From Fortiea sp. LEGE XX443 (GTDB taxonomy: Bacteria; Cyanobacteriota; Cyanobacteriia; Cyanobacteriales; Nostocaceae): a stretch of DNA of 55,352 bases. Under the pieces are notes generated by a model. The model made no database searches. It was given only the letters and a program-made list of their open reading frames with translations, and was not told the DNA's origin. The stretch is taken from NCBI RefSeq assembly GCF_015206815.1, contig NZ_JADEXZ010000035.1:1-55352 (forward strand), read 5' to 3'. A program made the position numbers and the translations under genes. Shown here one piece after another: positions 1-9,179 of the stretch (the first letter of the stretch is position 1; each line of letters opens with the position of its first letter).

Positions 1-1
1 C

Positions 2-196
2 TTTGCTCCTAACTGCCCATCCCAAAATCCTATAGAAGATATTTGGTTACAAGCAAAAACCTGGGTTAGACGTTTTTGCGCTTTAATTCCAACATTCTCT
101 CATTTAAAGTGGATGTTTGAGTGGTTTCTCCGAAACACTACCTTTGATTTTCTCTCTCTCCAGATGTACGGAGCTTTTTCAGAAATCAAATACTAG
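2..196 (+). CDS. IS630-type transposase, C-terminal fragment cut by the window edge
   Basis: An open frame runs from base 2 to a TAG at 194-196 (64 codons). It reads FAPNCPSQNPIEDIWLQ and continues to a short aromatic tail. The N-P-I-E-D-I-W motif is the region of the last acidic residue of the DDE triad in IS630/Tc1-mariner transposases. Only the end of the catalytic domain is in view, so activity cannot be judged. The tail differs in character from the MAKPYSYD-type IS630 transposase that starts at the right edge, so the two ends probably belong to different subfamilies. Confidence 0.75.
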   Translation, partial: FAPNCPSQNPIEDIWLQAKTWVRRFCALIPTFSHLKWMFEWFLRNTTFDFLSLQMYGAFSEIKY

Positions 197-503
197 TCCT
201 ATAGTTTTCATTCCATCAAGTAAAAATCTATTCTCCGCTTCCATAATTAAGCTCATAAGTCAAATATGAACGCTATATTTATATTTGACTTATTTACATC
301 TTTCTCCAGTTATAAATCACAACATTATGTTGACTTTAAAATATCACATAATATTGAACAATACAAAGACAAAATGTCAGTATTTATGTCTGAATATCTC
401 ATCTATAAGGGTTGATATTTAATTTTTTTTAGGCAAGAATAAATATAACCTCTAATAAAGAGTAAGCGATCTTGGTGACAACCTAACCTTATCCAATGTC
501 CAT

Positions 504-528
504 AGTCCGCGCAAGCGGGCTTTTTTTT
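504..528 (+). terminator. Intrinsic terminator A (possible small RNA 3' end)
   Basis: The stem AGTCCGC / GCGGGCT (one G-T pair) closes a GCAA tetraloop and runs into eight T residues. There is no coding frame upstream for 300 bases apart from the distant transposase end, so a short transcript starting around 450-460 is a reasonable guess. Confidence 0.6.
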
Positions 529-671
529 GCATATATAAAAATTCAAAAAAGCTACGTTAATTATGTCTAAAAAAATATTTTTAAAACTTGCTTTTTAGCA
601 TCAAATTATAAATAATAAAGATGCCATCTGACAGATTTGTTGCCCATATAGGTGACAATTAGCCCTTATAG

Positions 672-701
672 TTAGTCCGCTAAAGCGGACTAAATTTTTT
701 A
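672..701 (+). terminator. Intrinsic terminator B (possible small RNA 3' end)
   Basis: A perfect 9-bp stem, TTAGTCCGC / GCGGACTAA, closes a TAAA loop and is followed by ATTTTTTA. The stem core is the same as in the hairpin at 504-521. No open reading frame precedes it. Confidence 0.6.
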
Positions 702-980
702 TAAAAGTTTGGGAGATATTTTCATATTCCATACTTAAATAGGAGTGTTATGTAAAACTCCTAATTTTTAGGTAAATCAGACATCGCAAAGAGTCAGTAA
801 TCAGGCAGAATGAATTACAAAAATTTTTGACTTTTGACTTCACGGCGGTACTAGCTTCCAAAAAATGTAACATCTCTTATGTAAAGGCTCTTATTGGCTT
901 AAATATTTTTATACTTTATATCTAATTTTCAGGTATAAATAGCAAATAGCATGATAGTAGCTAGTTAAGAATAAAAAGCT

Positions 981-3713
981 ATGGCTATTTATGATGTCCT
1001 CTCTCGTTGCCAGTATCCGCCTCCGAACGCTTTATTTCAGTTTTTTTCTCAAAAAACCAGTATTGCAGTAGTTCTGATTGGCTGTATTGTCCTTGTGGGG
1101 TGGATTAAAGACATTACAGTTCTCAAGAGCGTTGTGCCGGGATGGGTAGCGATGAAAGCCAACACAGCTATCGGTTTGATTTTAGGAGGAACATCTTTAT
1201 GGCTGTGGCATTGGCAATGGAGAACTTACATAACACGTCGTGCTGCTCAAGTCTGCGCCTTCTTGGTTTTAGTGATTGGTTTGTTGACACTGATTCAGTA
1301 TGGCTTCAACTTAGACTTAGGCATTGACCAACTTTTCTTCCAGACTAGTATCGACCCATTAAGTGATGCAGCTCCTGGTCGCATGGCAATTCATACTGCC
1401 TTTATTTTTGTGTTGCTGGGCTTGAGCCTACTGCTGTTGAGTCTTGCACAACCCAAGTATTTTGTAGCTCAGTTATTTGCTATGGTGGCATTTTTCATCG
1501 CCGGAATGGGGCTATTAGGCTACGTATATGGCAATGCTTATTTCTACAAATTTGGCTCATTAACATCAATTGCAATACATACAGCCGTTGCATTTCTCTT
1601 ACTAATCTGCGGCATTATGTTTGCCTGTCCTAACCGTGGACTAATGATTGTGGTTACTAGTAAGAATGCAGGTGGGATCATGGCAAGGAATCTATTACCC
1701 GCTGCAATTGTGTTTCCGCCAGTCATCTGCTGGTTAGTTTTATTTGGTTACAGAATGCAGATTTATACTGCCGAATTTGGACTGTGTATTGTAAGCATGT
1801 TGAATGTTATTTTTTTTGCAGTGCTGATTTGGGGGAATGCCCGATCGCTTAACATTATTGATCATCAGCGGCGGCGATCGCAAATCGCGCTCAAAAAAGC
1901 CAATGAAGAGCTAGAGCAGAGAGTTTCCTTACGTACAACCGAGTTGTTACAGACTCTTGAACGATTACAAAATGAGATAGCCGAGCGCCAATCGGTAGAA
2001 CAAGCTCTTTTTCGAGAACAAGAACTCGCCTTAGTAACATTGCAATCTATTGGTGATGGAGTAATTACAACCGATGCAACTGGTTTGATTAAATATCTCA
2101 ACCCAGTAGCCGAAGTCCTGACTGGTTGGAGTCTAGCCGAGTCCTTGGGGTTGCCGTTGACAGAAGTCTTTCAGATTATTAACGAAATATCCCGCGAAGC
2201 CAGAGAAAACCCAGTAGAAAAAGTCTTGCATTCTGATGCCATTGTTGGTTTAGCAAATCACACAGTCCTGATTACCCGCAATGGTAGAGAGTTGTCTATT
2301 GAAGATTCCGCCGCTCCAATTCGTACCAGCGATGGCCAAATAGTTGGTGTAGTGCTAGTGTTTCATGACGTTACCCAAAGCCGCAATATGGCACGTCTAT
2401 TATCGTGGCAAGCGAGCCACGATGGCTTGACTGGACTAGTGAACAGGCGTGAGTTTGAAAACCGCTTAACACAAGCTGTCACCAGCGCTCAGACTGGTAA
2501 TGAAAAATATACATTGTGTTATTTAGATATAGACCAGTTCAAGATTGTCAATGATACTTGTGGTCATATCGCTGGCGATGAACTACTGTGTGAAGTTGCC
2601 AGTTTGTTTCAAACCCATTTACCTTCCGGTGAGACTCTGGCACGTTTAGGTGGAGATGAATTTGGCATCATACTCAACAATTGTTCTCTAGAGGCAGCAC
2701 TATTCATTGCTAATACTTTACGTGAAGTTGCCCAAAAGTTTCGCTTTGTTTGGAAACAAGATAAAATTTTCCATCTGAGTGTCAGCATTGGCTTAGTTGA
2801 AATTAACGCAGATACTCAAAACATGAACAGCGCCTTAAGTGCTGCTGATGCAGCTTGTTATGTTGCGAAAAATCAAGGGCGTAATCGTGTACATATTTAT
2901 CAAGCTGATGATCTGGAGTTAGCAAGGCAACATGGCGAAATGCAATGGGTAGGAAGAATTACTCAAGCACTAGAAGATAATCGTTTCCGCCTTTATTACC
3001 AATCCATTATCCCCGTTACCCACACCGAGTCGTTAACAGAGCATTACGAAGTTCTCCTGCGCCTGATTGATGAAACAGGTGAGTTGATAGCACCAATGGC
3101 CTTTATTCCAGCAGCTGAACGCTACAATCTCATGCAAACTATTGACCGTTGGGTAATTCACACGTTTTTTACTTATCTAGCTCAATGTGTAAATTCTCAA
3201 CAGCCTAATTGTCCCTTGCTAGAATACTATCGTGGCTGTTTGTATACCATTAACCTCTCTGGCGCTAGTATCAATGATGATAAATTTATTGATTTTGTTT
3301 GTAGCCAGTTTGCATTACACCAGATTCCACCCACAGCAATCTGCTTTGAAATTACTGAAACTGTTGCCATTAAAAACTTGGGCAAAGCAGCAGGATTTAT
3401 TCGCTCACTGAAGGAATTTGGTTGCCGCTTTGCCTTAGACGATTTTGGTAGTGGGATGTCTTCTTTTGCTTATCTCAAAAATTTACCAGTAGATTACTTA
3501 AAAATCGATGGTAGTTTTGTCAAGCATATTGTAGAAGAGCCGATTGATTTGGCAATGGTAGACGCTATCAACAAAATTGGGCAGGTAATGGGAATTCAAA
3601 CCATTGCTGAGTTTGTCGAAAACAAAGCCATTTTAGAAGTTATTCAAATCCTGGGGATAAATTATGCCCAAGGCTACGGTATTGCTAGACCAGTTCCTTT
3701 TTATTTCAACTAA
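981..3713 (+). CDS. Membrane-bound PAS-GGDEF-EAL protein (c-di-GMP turnover)
   Basis: A 910-residue predicted c-di-GMP enzyme of the inner membrane. The order is: about eight hydrophobic segments in residues 25-290, a coiled-coil linker (about 305-345, rich in E, R and Q), a PAS domain (about 353-465, with GVITTDATGLIKYLNP), a GGDEF domain (about 476-640, intact RLGGDEFG) and an EAL domain (about 658-905). The EAL signature is EVLLR, still fitting ExLxR, and DDFGSGMSSFAYLK and AEFVEN are present, so both halves may be active. No RxxD inhibitory site precedes GGDEF by five residues. The gene stands alone and its stop lies 2 bp from the stop of convergent murF. Which activity dominates cannot be told from sequence. 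Confidence 0.93.
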   Translation: MAIYDVLSRCQYPPPNALFQFFSQKTSIAVVLIGCIVLVGWIKDITVLKSVVPGWVAMKANTAIGLILGGTSLWLWHWQWRTYITRRAAQVCAFLVLVIGLLTLIQYGFNLDLGIDQLFFQTSIDPLSDAAPGRMAIHTAFIFVLLGLSLLLLSLAQPKYFVAQLFAMVAFFIAGMGLLGYVYGNAYFYKFGSLTSIAIHTAVAFLLLICGIMFACPNRGLMIVVTSKNAGGIMARNLLPAAIVFPPVICWLVLFGYRMQIYTAEFGLCIVSMLNVIFFAVLIWGNARSLNIIDHQRRRSQIALKKANEELEQRVSLRTTELLQTLERLQNEIAERQSVEQALFREQELALVTLQSIGDGVITTDATGLIKYLNPVAEVLTGWSLAESLGLPLTEVFQIINEISREARENPVEKVLHSDAIVGLANHTVLITRNGRELSIEDSAAPIRTSDGQIVGVVLVFHDVTQSRNMARLLSWQASHDGLTGLVNRREFENRLTQAVTSAQTGNEKYTLCYLDIDQFKIVNDTCGHIAGDELLCEVASLFQTHLPSGETLARLGGDEFGIILNNCSLEAALFIANTLREVAQKFRFVWKQDKIFHLSVSIGLVEINADTQNMNSALSAADAACYVAKNQGRNRVHIYQADDLELARQHGEMQWVGRITQALEDNRFRLYYQSIIPVTHTESLTEHYEVLLRLIDETGELIAPMAFIPAAERYNLMQTIDRWVIHTFFTYLAQCVNSQQPNCPLLEYYRGCLYTINLSGASINDDKFIDFVCSQFALHQIPPTAICFEITETVAIKNLGKAAGFIRSLKEFGCRFALDDFGSGMSSFAYLKNLPVDYLKIDGSFVKHIVEEPIDLAMVDAINKIGQVMGIQTIAEFVENKAILEVIQILGINYAQGYGIARPVPFYFN

Positions 3714-3715
3714 AT

Positions 3716-5071
3716 TTAGTTAATAAATTCTGCCCGAAATTGATTGACAACGCGATCTAACCCTACGGAATGAGCGGCTTTAAATAAAATACGATCGCCT
3801 GCTTGGACAAATGTTTTGAGTCGTGCAACTAAATCGCCATGACTGGCAAAGCACTCTGAAGGGATACCTACGGCACTTTTAGCGATCGCTTCGGCATCTT
3901 GTCCGTCTACTAAAACTAGCAAACCATCTAAATTCAAGTTGCGGACAGTTTCGCCAACTTTAGCGTGTAATTGTAGCGATCGCTCTCCCAATTCTTTCAT
4001 AGCTCCCAATACGGCAATTTTGCGCTTTCCGGGGGTGTCTGCTAATAACTGCAAGGCGGCTAACATAGCTTCTGGTGCAGCATTATAAGTCTCATCTAAG
4101 ATTACAACATCATTGGGCAAAGCATAACGTTGCGATCGCCCGGTGGGCATATCTACTGTTACACCAGCCCTCAAGATTGACCAATCAATTCCCAGCACCT
4201 TAGCCACAGCTAAAGCCGCTAAAAAATTCGTCGCATTGTGACGACCAGCCAGCGGCAGAGGTAATTGAATTCCTGCGACTTCTACAGTTTCACTATCAAT
4301 CAGGTTTCCTTGAATATCGCCACCAGATAAACCATAGGTTAAAACTTCTCCCGACCAAACTTTCTTGGCTGTGGCAATTAATAAAGGATTGTCGTAGTTG
4401 AGAATTGCCACATTATCTTTTGGCATTTCGGCTAGTAATTCACATTTTGCTTCAGCGATCGCCTCTTCTGATCCCAGCAATTCAATATGCGCTGTCCCGA
4501 CGTTGGTAATTACCCCAATTGTCGGCCGGGCAATGTGCGTTAGTTCAGCAATTTGTCCCTTACCGCGCATGGCCATTTCAATCACGGCATAGTTGTGTTC
4601 TACATCCAATTCCAGCAGCGTTTTCGGTACACCAATTTCATTATTGAAATTCCCATAAGTCTTGTGGACTCTGCCTTGGGTAGCTAAAACTGCCGTAATT
4701 AATTCCTTTGTTGTGGTTTTACCTACAGAACCAGTAACACCAATCACCGGGATATCAAAGCGATCGCGCCACCATCTAGCGATTTTTTGATAAGCTTCTA
4801 GAGTATTTTTTACCTGCAACACAGGGAATTGCGAATTGTCGTAGTCAAAATCCACAATTGCCGTCAACGCACCTTTAGCGATCGCGGTTGAGATAAAATC
4901 GTGTCCATCAAACTTTTCGCCGCGTAAAGCCAGAAATACTTCCCCTGGTTTCAGTATCCGAGTATCTGTCTGAATACCGCAGATTACTTGCGCCAAAGCA
5001 ATTTCAGATAAATTGGCAGACTGAGCAAAGAGAACTTCCCGCAGTTGGGTGAGGGTAGCAGACCAAGACAT
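3716..5071 (-). CDS. murF: UDP-N-acetylmuramoyl-tripeptide--D-alanyl-D-alanine ligase (MurF)
   Basis: MurF adds D-Ala-D-Ala to UDP-MurNAc-tripeptide in the cytoplasm, the last soluble step of the peptidoglycan precursor. The 451 residues match the usual length. An N-terminal substrate domain carries the GEVFLALRGEKFDGH signature. The central ATP-binding loop is GVTGSVGKTTTKE (about residues 115-127), followed by the Mur-ligase ETYNAAPEAM region and a C-terminal domain. It starts at an ATG at 5071. It is convergent with the GGDEF-EAL gene with almost no spacer, and no other mur gene is near. Confidence 0.96.
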   Translation of the reverse strand: MSWSATLTQLREVLFAQSANLSEIALAQVICGIQTDTRILKPGEVFLALRGEKFDGHDFISTAIAKGALTAIVDFDYDNSQFPVLQVKNTLEAYQKIARWWRDRFDIPVIGVTGSVGKTTTKELITAVLATQGRVHKTYGNFNNEIGVPKTLLELDVEHNYAVIEMAMRGKGQIAELTHIARPTIGVITNVGTAHIELLGSEEAIAEAKCELLAEMPKDNVAILNYDNPLLIATAKKVWSGEVLTYGLSGGDIQGNLIDSETVEVAGIQLPLPLAGRHNATNFLAALAVAKVLGIDWSILRAGVTVDMPTGRSQRYALPNDVVILDETYNAAPEAMLAALQLLADTPGKRKIAVLGAMKELGERSLQLHAKVGETVRNLNLDGLLVLVDGQDAEAIAKSAVGIPSECFASHGDLVARLKTFVQAGDRILFKAAHSVGLDRVVNQFRAEFIN

Positions 5072-5438
5072 AGTAGATATTTTGTGATGATTTTTATAAG
5101 AAATGGTTATCTGTTTTGTTAACTAAATCGTCCACAAAGCAGACACAGACAAAATTCTTTCTATCGTATAATCCTTGTGTCAAAAACACAAAATACCATG
5201 CCTTTTCGTGATGCTGCAATTCTAGGCGATCGCTTAGAAACTTGCTAATAACATAATACAAAAGCCTGTTAGTCAATTTAAGCGTGATAGAGTATTCACG
5301 ATTGCCTAATTTTGTGATATGTCAGACGTTTGACGAAGGCTATCTGTATGGATGTTTTGTCTTTAACTCTCCACATTCATTAAGTATTCATCAGCCAAAA
5401 CACAGCATTGCCTACCTACATCAACGACAGAGGAAGAC
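5072..5438. other. Divergent promoter region between murF and sucrose-phosphate synthase
   Basis: This 367-bp stretch separates two divergent genes and should hold both promoters. A 60-codon minus-strand frame (5094-5276) has no family resemblance and was left out. A GCGATCGC octamer-type site lies near 5227. No repeat or terminator stands out. Confidence 0.4.
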
Positions 5439-7643
5439 ATGATCTCACACAGTTCAGGGTTGTACATCTTACTAGTCAGTGTTCACGGTTTGATTAGAGG
5501 ACACAATCTAGAGTTAGGAAGAGATGCTGACACAGGTGGACAAACAAAATATGTCGTCGAACTCGCCTGTACATTAGCCAAAAATCCCCAAGTAGAAAGA
5601 GTTGATTTAGTTACGCGTTTAGTAGACGACCCAAAAGTAAGCTCTGACTATGCTCAACCTGTAGAAATTCTCTCAGACAAAGCCCAAATCATTCGTCTCG
5701 CCTGTGGCCCACGTCGTTATCTCCGCAAAGAAGTTCTCTGGCCATATTTAGATACCTTTGCAGATGAATTACTCAGACACATTCGCAAAGTTGGTAGAAT
5801 CCCCAATATCATTCATACACACTACGCTGATGCTGGATATGTTGGTTGTCGAGTTGCCGGTTGGCTCGGAACACCACTTGTACATACAGGTCATTCCCTC
5901 GGACGAGTCAAGCAACAACGATTACTAGAACAGGGAACTAAATTAGAAGCTATTGAAGATCACTTTCATATCAGTACGCGCATTGAAGCCGAAGAAATTA
6001 CCCTTGGTGGTGCAGCACTAGTTATTGCCAGTACTAATCAAGAAATTGAGCAGCAGTACAGCATTTACGACCGATATCAACCGGAAAGGATGGTAGTGAT
6101 CCCCCCTGGTGTGACTTTAGAGAATTTTTACCCAGCACCTGATAATTGGCAAGACCCACCCATTCAACAGCAATTGCAGCGTTTTCTCAAAGATCCGCAA
6201 AAGCCAATGATCATGGCAATTTCCCGTCCAGCTATTCGCAAAAACGTGAGTACTCTGATCAAGGCTTTTGGCGAAGATCCCGAACTGCGTCACCTAGCAA
6301 ATCTAGTAATTGTCCTAGGAAAACGAGAAGACATCTCAACGATGGAATCGGGGCCGCGTCAGGTGTTTATGGAAATCTTGCAATTAATCGATCGCTATGA
6401 TCTCTATGGTCACATTGCCTATCCTAAACACCATAATTCCCAAGATGTACCTGATTTATATCGGCTGACAGCAAAAACTCGTGGAGTATTTATCAACCCT
6501 GCACTCACAGAACCATTTGGATTAACTTTGATTGAAGCTACAGCTTGTGGTGTCCCCATCATTGCTACATCCGATGGCGGGCCACGGGATATTATCGGCG
6601 CTTGTCAAAATGGCTTATTGATTGATCCCCTGAATATTAAACAAATTCAAGATGCACTGCGTCAGACTTTGACAGATACAGAACAATGGCAACGCTGGTC
6701 TAGTAATGGTCTAGTTAATGTCTGCAAACATTTCTCTTGGGAAAGTCATGTCAAGCAATATTTAGAGAAAGTGCGCCTCTTTCCCCAACAAAAAGTTCAA
6801 TCTTTACTCAGTCCCCTGCGGCAAATTTTTGCAGCCGATCGCCCAGACTGGAACATACCTGATACAAACCGCCTACCAACAGCCGATCGCTTCCTCATTA
6901 CCGAAATAGATAACACCCTCTTGGGCGACCAGGAAGCTTTGCACAAGTTGATTCAGCGAATTCGTAACGAAGGACATACAACTGGTGTTGGTATTGCCAC
7001 AGGTCGCAACCTGGAAAGTACCTTAAGTATGTTGGAAGAATGGCGGTTTCCGATGCCTGATTTGCTGATTACGTCTACGGGTAGTGAAATCTACTACGGC
7101 CCACAAATTGTCACAGATACGAGTTGGCAAAAACATATCAGCTACAATTGGCAACCAGTGGCAATTCGAGAAGCGATGAAGGATATTCCTGGAGTTGAAT
7201 TGCAGCCACCAGAAACTCAAGGCAAGTTTAAAATTAGCTACTTTTTTGATGCCGATAAAGCACCTAGCTTCCGAGAAATAATTCGCCACCTCCGGCAGCA
7301 ACAACTTCCCGTCAAGGGAATTTTTAGCCACAATATGTATCTGGACTTAGTGCCATTCCGCGCATCTAAGGGCGATGCTCTACGCTACGTGGCTTTGAAA
7401 TGGGGATTACCTGTGAAACGGTTCTTAGTGGCAGGCGCATCAGGTAATGATGAATCAATGCTGGCGGGTAATACTCTGGCAGTCGTGGTTGGTAATTACA
7501 GCAAGGAAATTCACAAGTTACGAGGATCTTCACAAATTTACTTTGCTCAAGGGCGCTATGCTTGGGGGATTTTAGAAGCTTTAGATCACTACGATTTTTT
7601 TGGTAACTTATCTCAAACACAGCCGGAAATGCAGGCAGTTTGA
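5439..7643 (+). CDS. sps: Sucrose-phosphate synthase with a degenerate SPP-like (HAD) tail
   Basis: Predicted to join UDP- or ADP-glucose and fructose-6-phosphate into sucrose-6-phosphate. Residues 1 to about 470 are a GT4 glycosyltransferase with the SPS/sucrose-synthase marks ELGRDADTGGQTKYVVELA and HTGHSLGRVKQQ, and the late EPFGLTLIEA nucleotide-sugar motif. Residues about 478-715 resemble sucrose-phosphate phosphatase (HAD fold), but the DxDxT nucleophile motif reads EIDNT and the GDSGND motif reads GASGND. Two catalytic aspartates are therefore missing and this half is probably not a phosphatase. A similar inactive tail is known in Synechocystis SPS. The start is supported by GAGGA five bases before the ATG. 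No separate phosphatase gene lies in the window. Confidence 0.92.
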   Translation: MISHSSGLYILLVSVHGLIRGHNLELGRDADTGGQTKYVVELACTLAKNPQVERVDLVTRLVDDPKVSSDYAQPVEILSDKAQIIRLACGPRRYLRKEVLWPYLDTFADELLRHIRKVGRIPNIIHTHYADAGYVGCRVAGWLGTPLVHTGHSLGRVKQQRLLEQGTKLEAIEDHFHISTRIEAEEITLGGAALVIASTNQEIEQQYSIYDRYQPERMVVIPPGVTLENFYPAPDNWQDPPIQQQLQRFLKDPQKPMIMAISRPAIRKNVSTLIKAFGEDPELRHLANLVIVLGKREDISTMESGPRQVFMEILQLIDRYDLYGHIAYPKHHNSQDVPDLYRLTAKTRGVFINPALTEPFGLTLIEATACGVPIIATSDGGPRDIIGACQNGLLIDPLNIKQIQDALRQTLTDTEQWQRWSSNGLVNVCKHFSWESHVKQYLEKVRLFPQQKVQSLLSPLRQIFAADRPDWNIPDTNRLPTADRFLITEIDNTLLGDQEALHKLIQRIRNEGHTTGVGIATGRNLESTLSMLEEWRFPMPDLLITSTGSEIYYGPQIVTDTSWQKHISYNWQPVAIREAMKDIPGVELQPPETQGKFKISYFFDADKAPSFREIIRHLRQQQLPVKGIFSHNMYLDLVPFRASKGDALRYVALKWGLPVKRFLVAGASGNDESMLAGNTLAVVVGNYSKEIHKLRGSSQIYFAQGRYAWGILEALDHYDFFGNLSQTQPEMQAV

Positions 7644-7795
7644 TTAGAAGCAGGGGGCAGGGAGCAGGGAGAAGAGGGGACTGTAGGTACAAACCGAACT
7701 TCGTTCCGCTCCGCTAACACCCCTTGTGGGTGGCTTTTCTCCCCTGCTCCCTTCCCCGTGCGACCTACTTGTATCAAACTTAAAGTGAAACGATA
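7644..7795. repeat. G-rich / C-rich inverted repeat between convergent genes
   Basis: GGGAGCAGGG near 7660 can pair with CCCCTGCTCCC near 7742-7752. Between them lies a string (nttcgttccgctccgctaacacc type) that resembles common Nostoc interspersed repeats. It separates convergent genes and could act as a bidirectional terminator. No gene is seen. Confidence 0.4.
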
Positions 7796-8311
7796 TTACC
7801 TCTTGATTGGCACTCTGAGCATGAGCGCACCTACCCAGTCCGCCGTCGGGCCAGCCGGGAAGTTGACGTGACAGAGCGCACATTCTGCTCTGAAGTTACT
7901 GAGAGGGATTGAGCGTCGATAGTACCATTGATTATCCACGCGCTGAACGGATGTGTATGTCTGCCCTACCATTGCCAGGGCGTTTGCTTGACGCTCAAAG
8001 CTGTCGCTGGGGCGATCGCTTTCTTGGAGGGGGTCAAGTGTGCCGACAAGCCGCATATCCCGATTGCGATCATTAAATATCAGTGAGATGGAATGCTTGC
8101 CCTGCTCCACATTATCCACGGTGGTTTCGTCGAACTCCTGGGTTAGCGCCGCAAATAATGTGTTGAGCATGAGATCACTTGTCTCTTGCGCGAATGCAAT
8201 CTGTCCTGTTGTAGGTGGAATATAATAACCGTGAGCAATTTCCGTAAAACTGAACCCGAAAACGAGGGATAGCATCACAATCCCACAGCTGACTAGCTTT
8301 CTCAGACGCAT
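7796..8311 (-). CDS. Tll0287-like c-type heme protein (DUF3365)
   Basis: A 171-residue exported protein. Residues 1-28 form a signal peptide (MRLRKLVSCGIVMLSLVFGF). Near the C-terminus is a single CxxCH heme site, AECALCH, followed by VNFPAGPTADWVGAL. A single heme c near the end of a PAS-like body fits the Tll0287/DUF3365 family of cyanobacteria, proposed to be a redox or ligand sensor in the thylakoid lumen or periplasm. AAGGATAAG before the ATG supports the start. The gene is convergent with sps and has no obvious partner. Confidence 0.85.
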   Translation of the reverse strand: MRLRKLVSCGIVMLSLVFGFSFTEIAHGYYIPPTTGQIAFAQETSDLMLNTLFAALTQEFDETTVDNVEQGKHSISLIFNDRNRDMRLVGTLDPLQESDRPSDSFERQANALAMVGQTYTSVQRVDNQWYYRRSIPLSNFRAECALCHVNFPAGPTADWVGALMLRVPIKR

Positions 8312-9179
8312 TTTCTTATCCTTTGGTTTTGTATTTTTCCTGATTCAGCAACTTGGCATCACGGATAAGACATTTCTTATGCTTTGTCAGCACAGACATA
8401 GCCTATCCAGATGACTCCGACTCAGCGTTTGTCAGCCTATAGACACTACTAATTTTCAGTTCACGGGAACCCCAATCATCCATAGCAATTCGCCACGGTA
8501 GGAGAGAATCTTCCATACCTTGAGCGAAAGAGCTTTTATTACCTGACTAAACTGAATTTAAAAACTTGATAAGTAATCGGACAGAATGAATCACACAATG
8601 TCATTGCTTTAGCCTAAGCCTTCCCGCAGATGAGCGATCGCAATGAGTATGAAAAAGAACAGTCACAACAAAGCAGCCCACAAAGTGGGTTAGGAACACA
8701 GAACTAATTACTGCTTGAAATATTTACTTTTTTTAGTAAATATTATTGTTTGTTTACTTATATGAAATTTTATCAAGTTATCCGGGAAAATACAAGCCCA
8801 TTGTCCGTCTTTTTGATACAGCAAATAATCAAGATACTTTCTCTGGCGATCGCACCCTATTGACTTCGGTGTGGGGTGTATATAGCAGGTGACAGGGAAC
8901 AGGTGACAGGGTTAAGAGTCTTTTAGTGCATGAGTTTTATCATTGGCCGATGTCCTAACTGCCTTGGCTACTGCTATAAAAAGAAAGTTTTTTCTTCTCC
9001 CTTCACACCCAACACCCTAGTTTTGGTCAATAAGCCTTGACTTAAGAATAAACTTAGTGTTTGCTAAGAGTTCTAATTACCGGAACACACTTGTCAAAAT
9101 CAGGTTAATCATATAAACAGATTTGCAACAAATCTCCGCAGAACTTCTTTATTGTTTTGTAATTTTCTAAATTTTTCTT
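8312..9179. other. 868-bp gene-poor region with a MITE copy
   Basis: It holds the promoter of the Tll0287-like gene on the left, a 98-bp MITE-like element at 8881-8978, and the promoter of the CobA-like gene on the right. Two tiny ATG frames exist (8630-8707, 25 hydrophilic residues; 8762-8863, 33 residues), neither with a Shine-Dalgarno sequence nor a family I recognise. I do not call them genes. Confidence 0.45.
8881..8978 (+). mobile_element. MITE-like element, copy 1 (98 bp)
   Basis: The ends are TATAGCAG and CTGCTATA, an 8-bp terminal inverted repeat, set in TA-rich flanks. The reverse complement appears at 31231-31321 with one base change and a 7-bp deletion (one unit of gtgacag/caggtga repeated here). 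It has no coding capacity. The left part of copy 2 aligns with the end of the IS630 element at 55227, suggesting trans-mobilisation by an IS630-type transposase. Confidence 0.75.

Larger units (their letters stand above)
197..980. other. Gene-free AT-rich stretch with two terminator hairpins
   Basis: No credible protein frame is seen. The stretch is strongly AT-rich. It holds two intrinsic-terminator hairpins (504-528 and 672-701), each preceded by a taataaag string (453-460 and 613-620) and a ggtgacaa string (474-481 and 651-658). This suggests one or two small RNA genes. The last 200 bases should hold the promoter of the GGDEF-EAL gene, whose ATG at 981 has no clear Shine-Dalgarno sequence. 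Confidence 0.5.

Noticed and set aside
504-701. Naming the two hairpin units as NsiR1
   Set aside because: The spacing and the number of units do not fit the known array, and hetF is not downstream.
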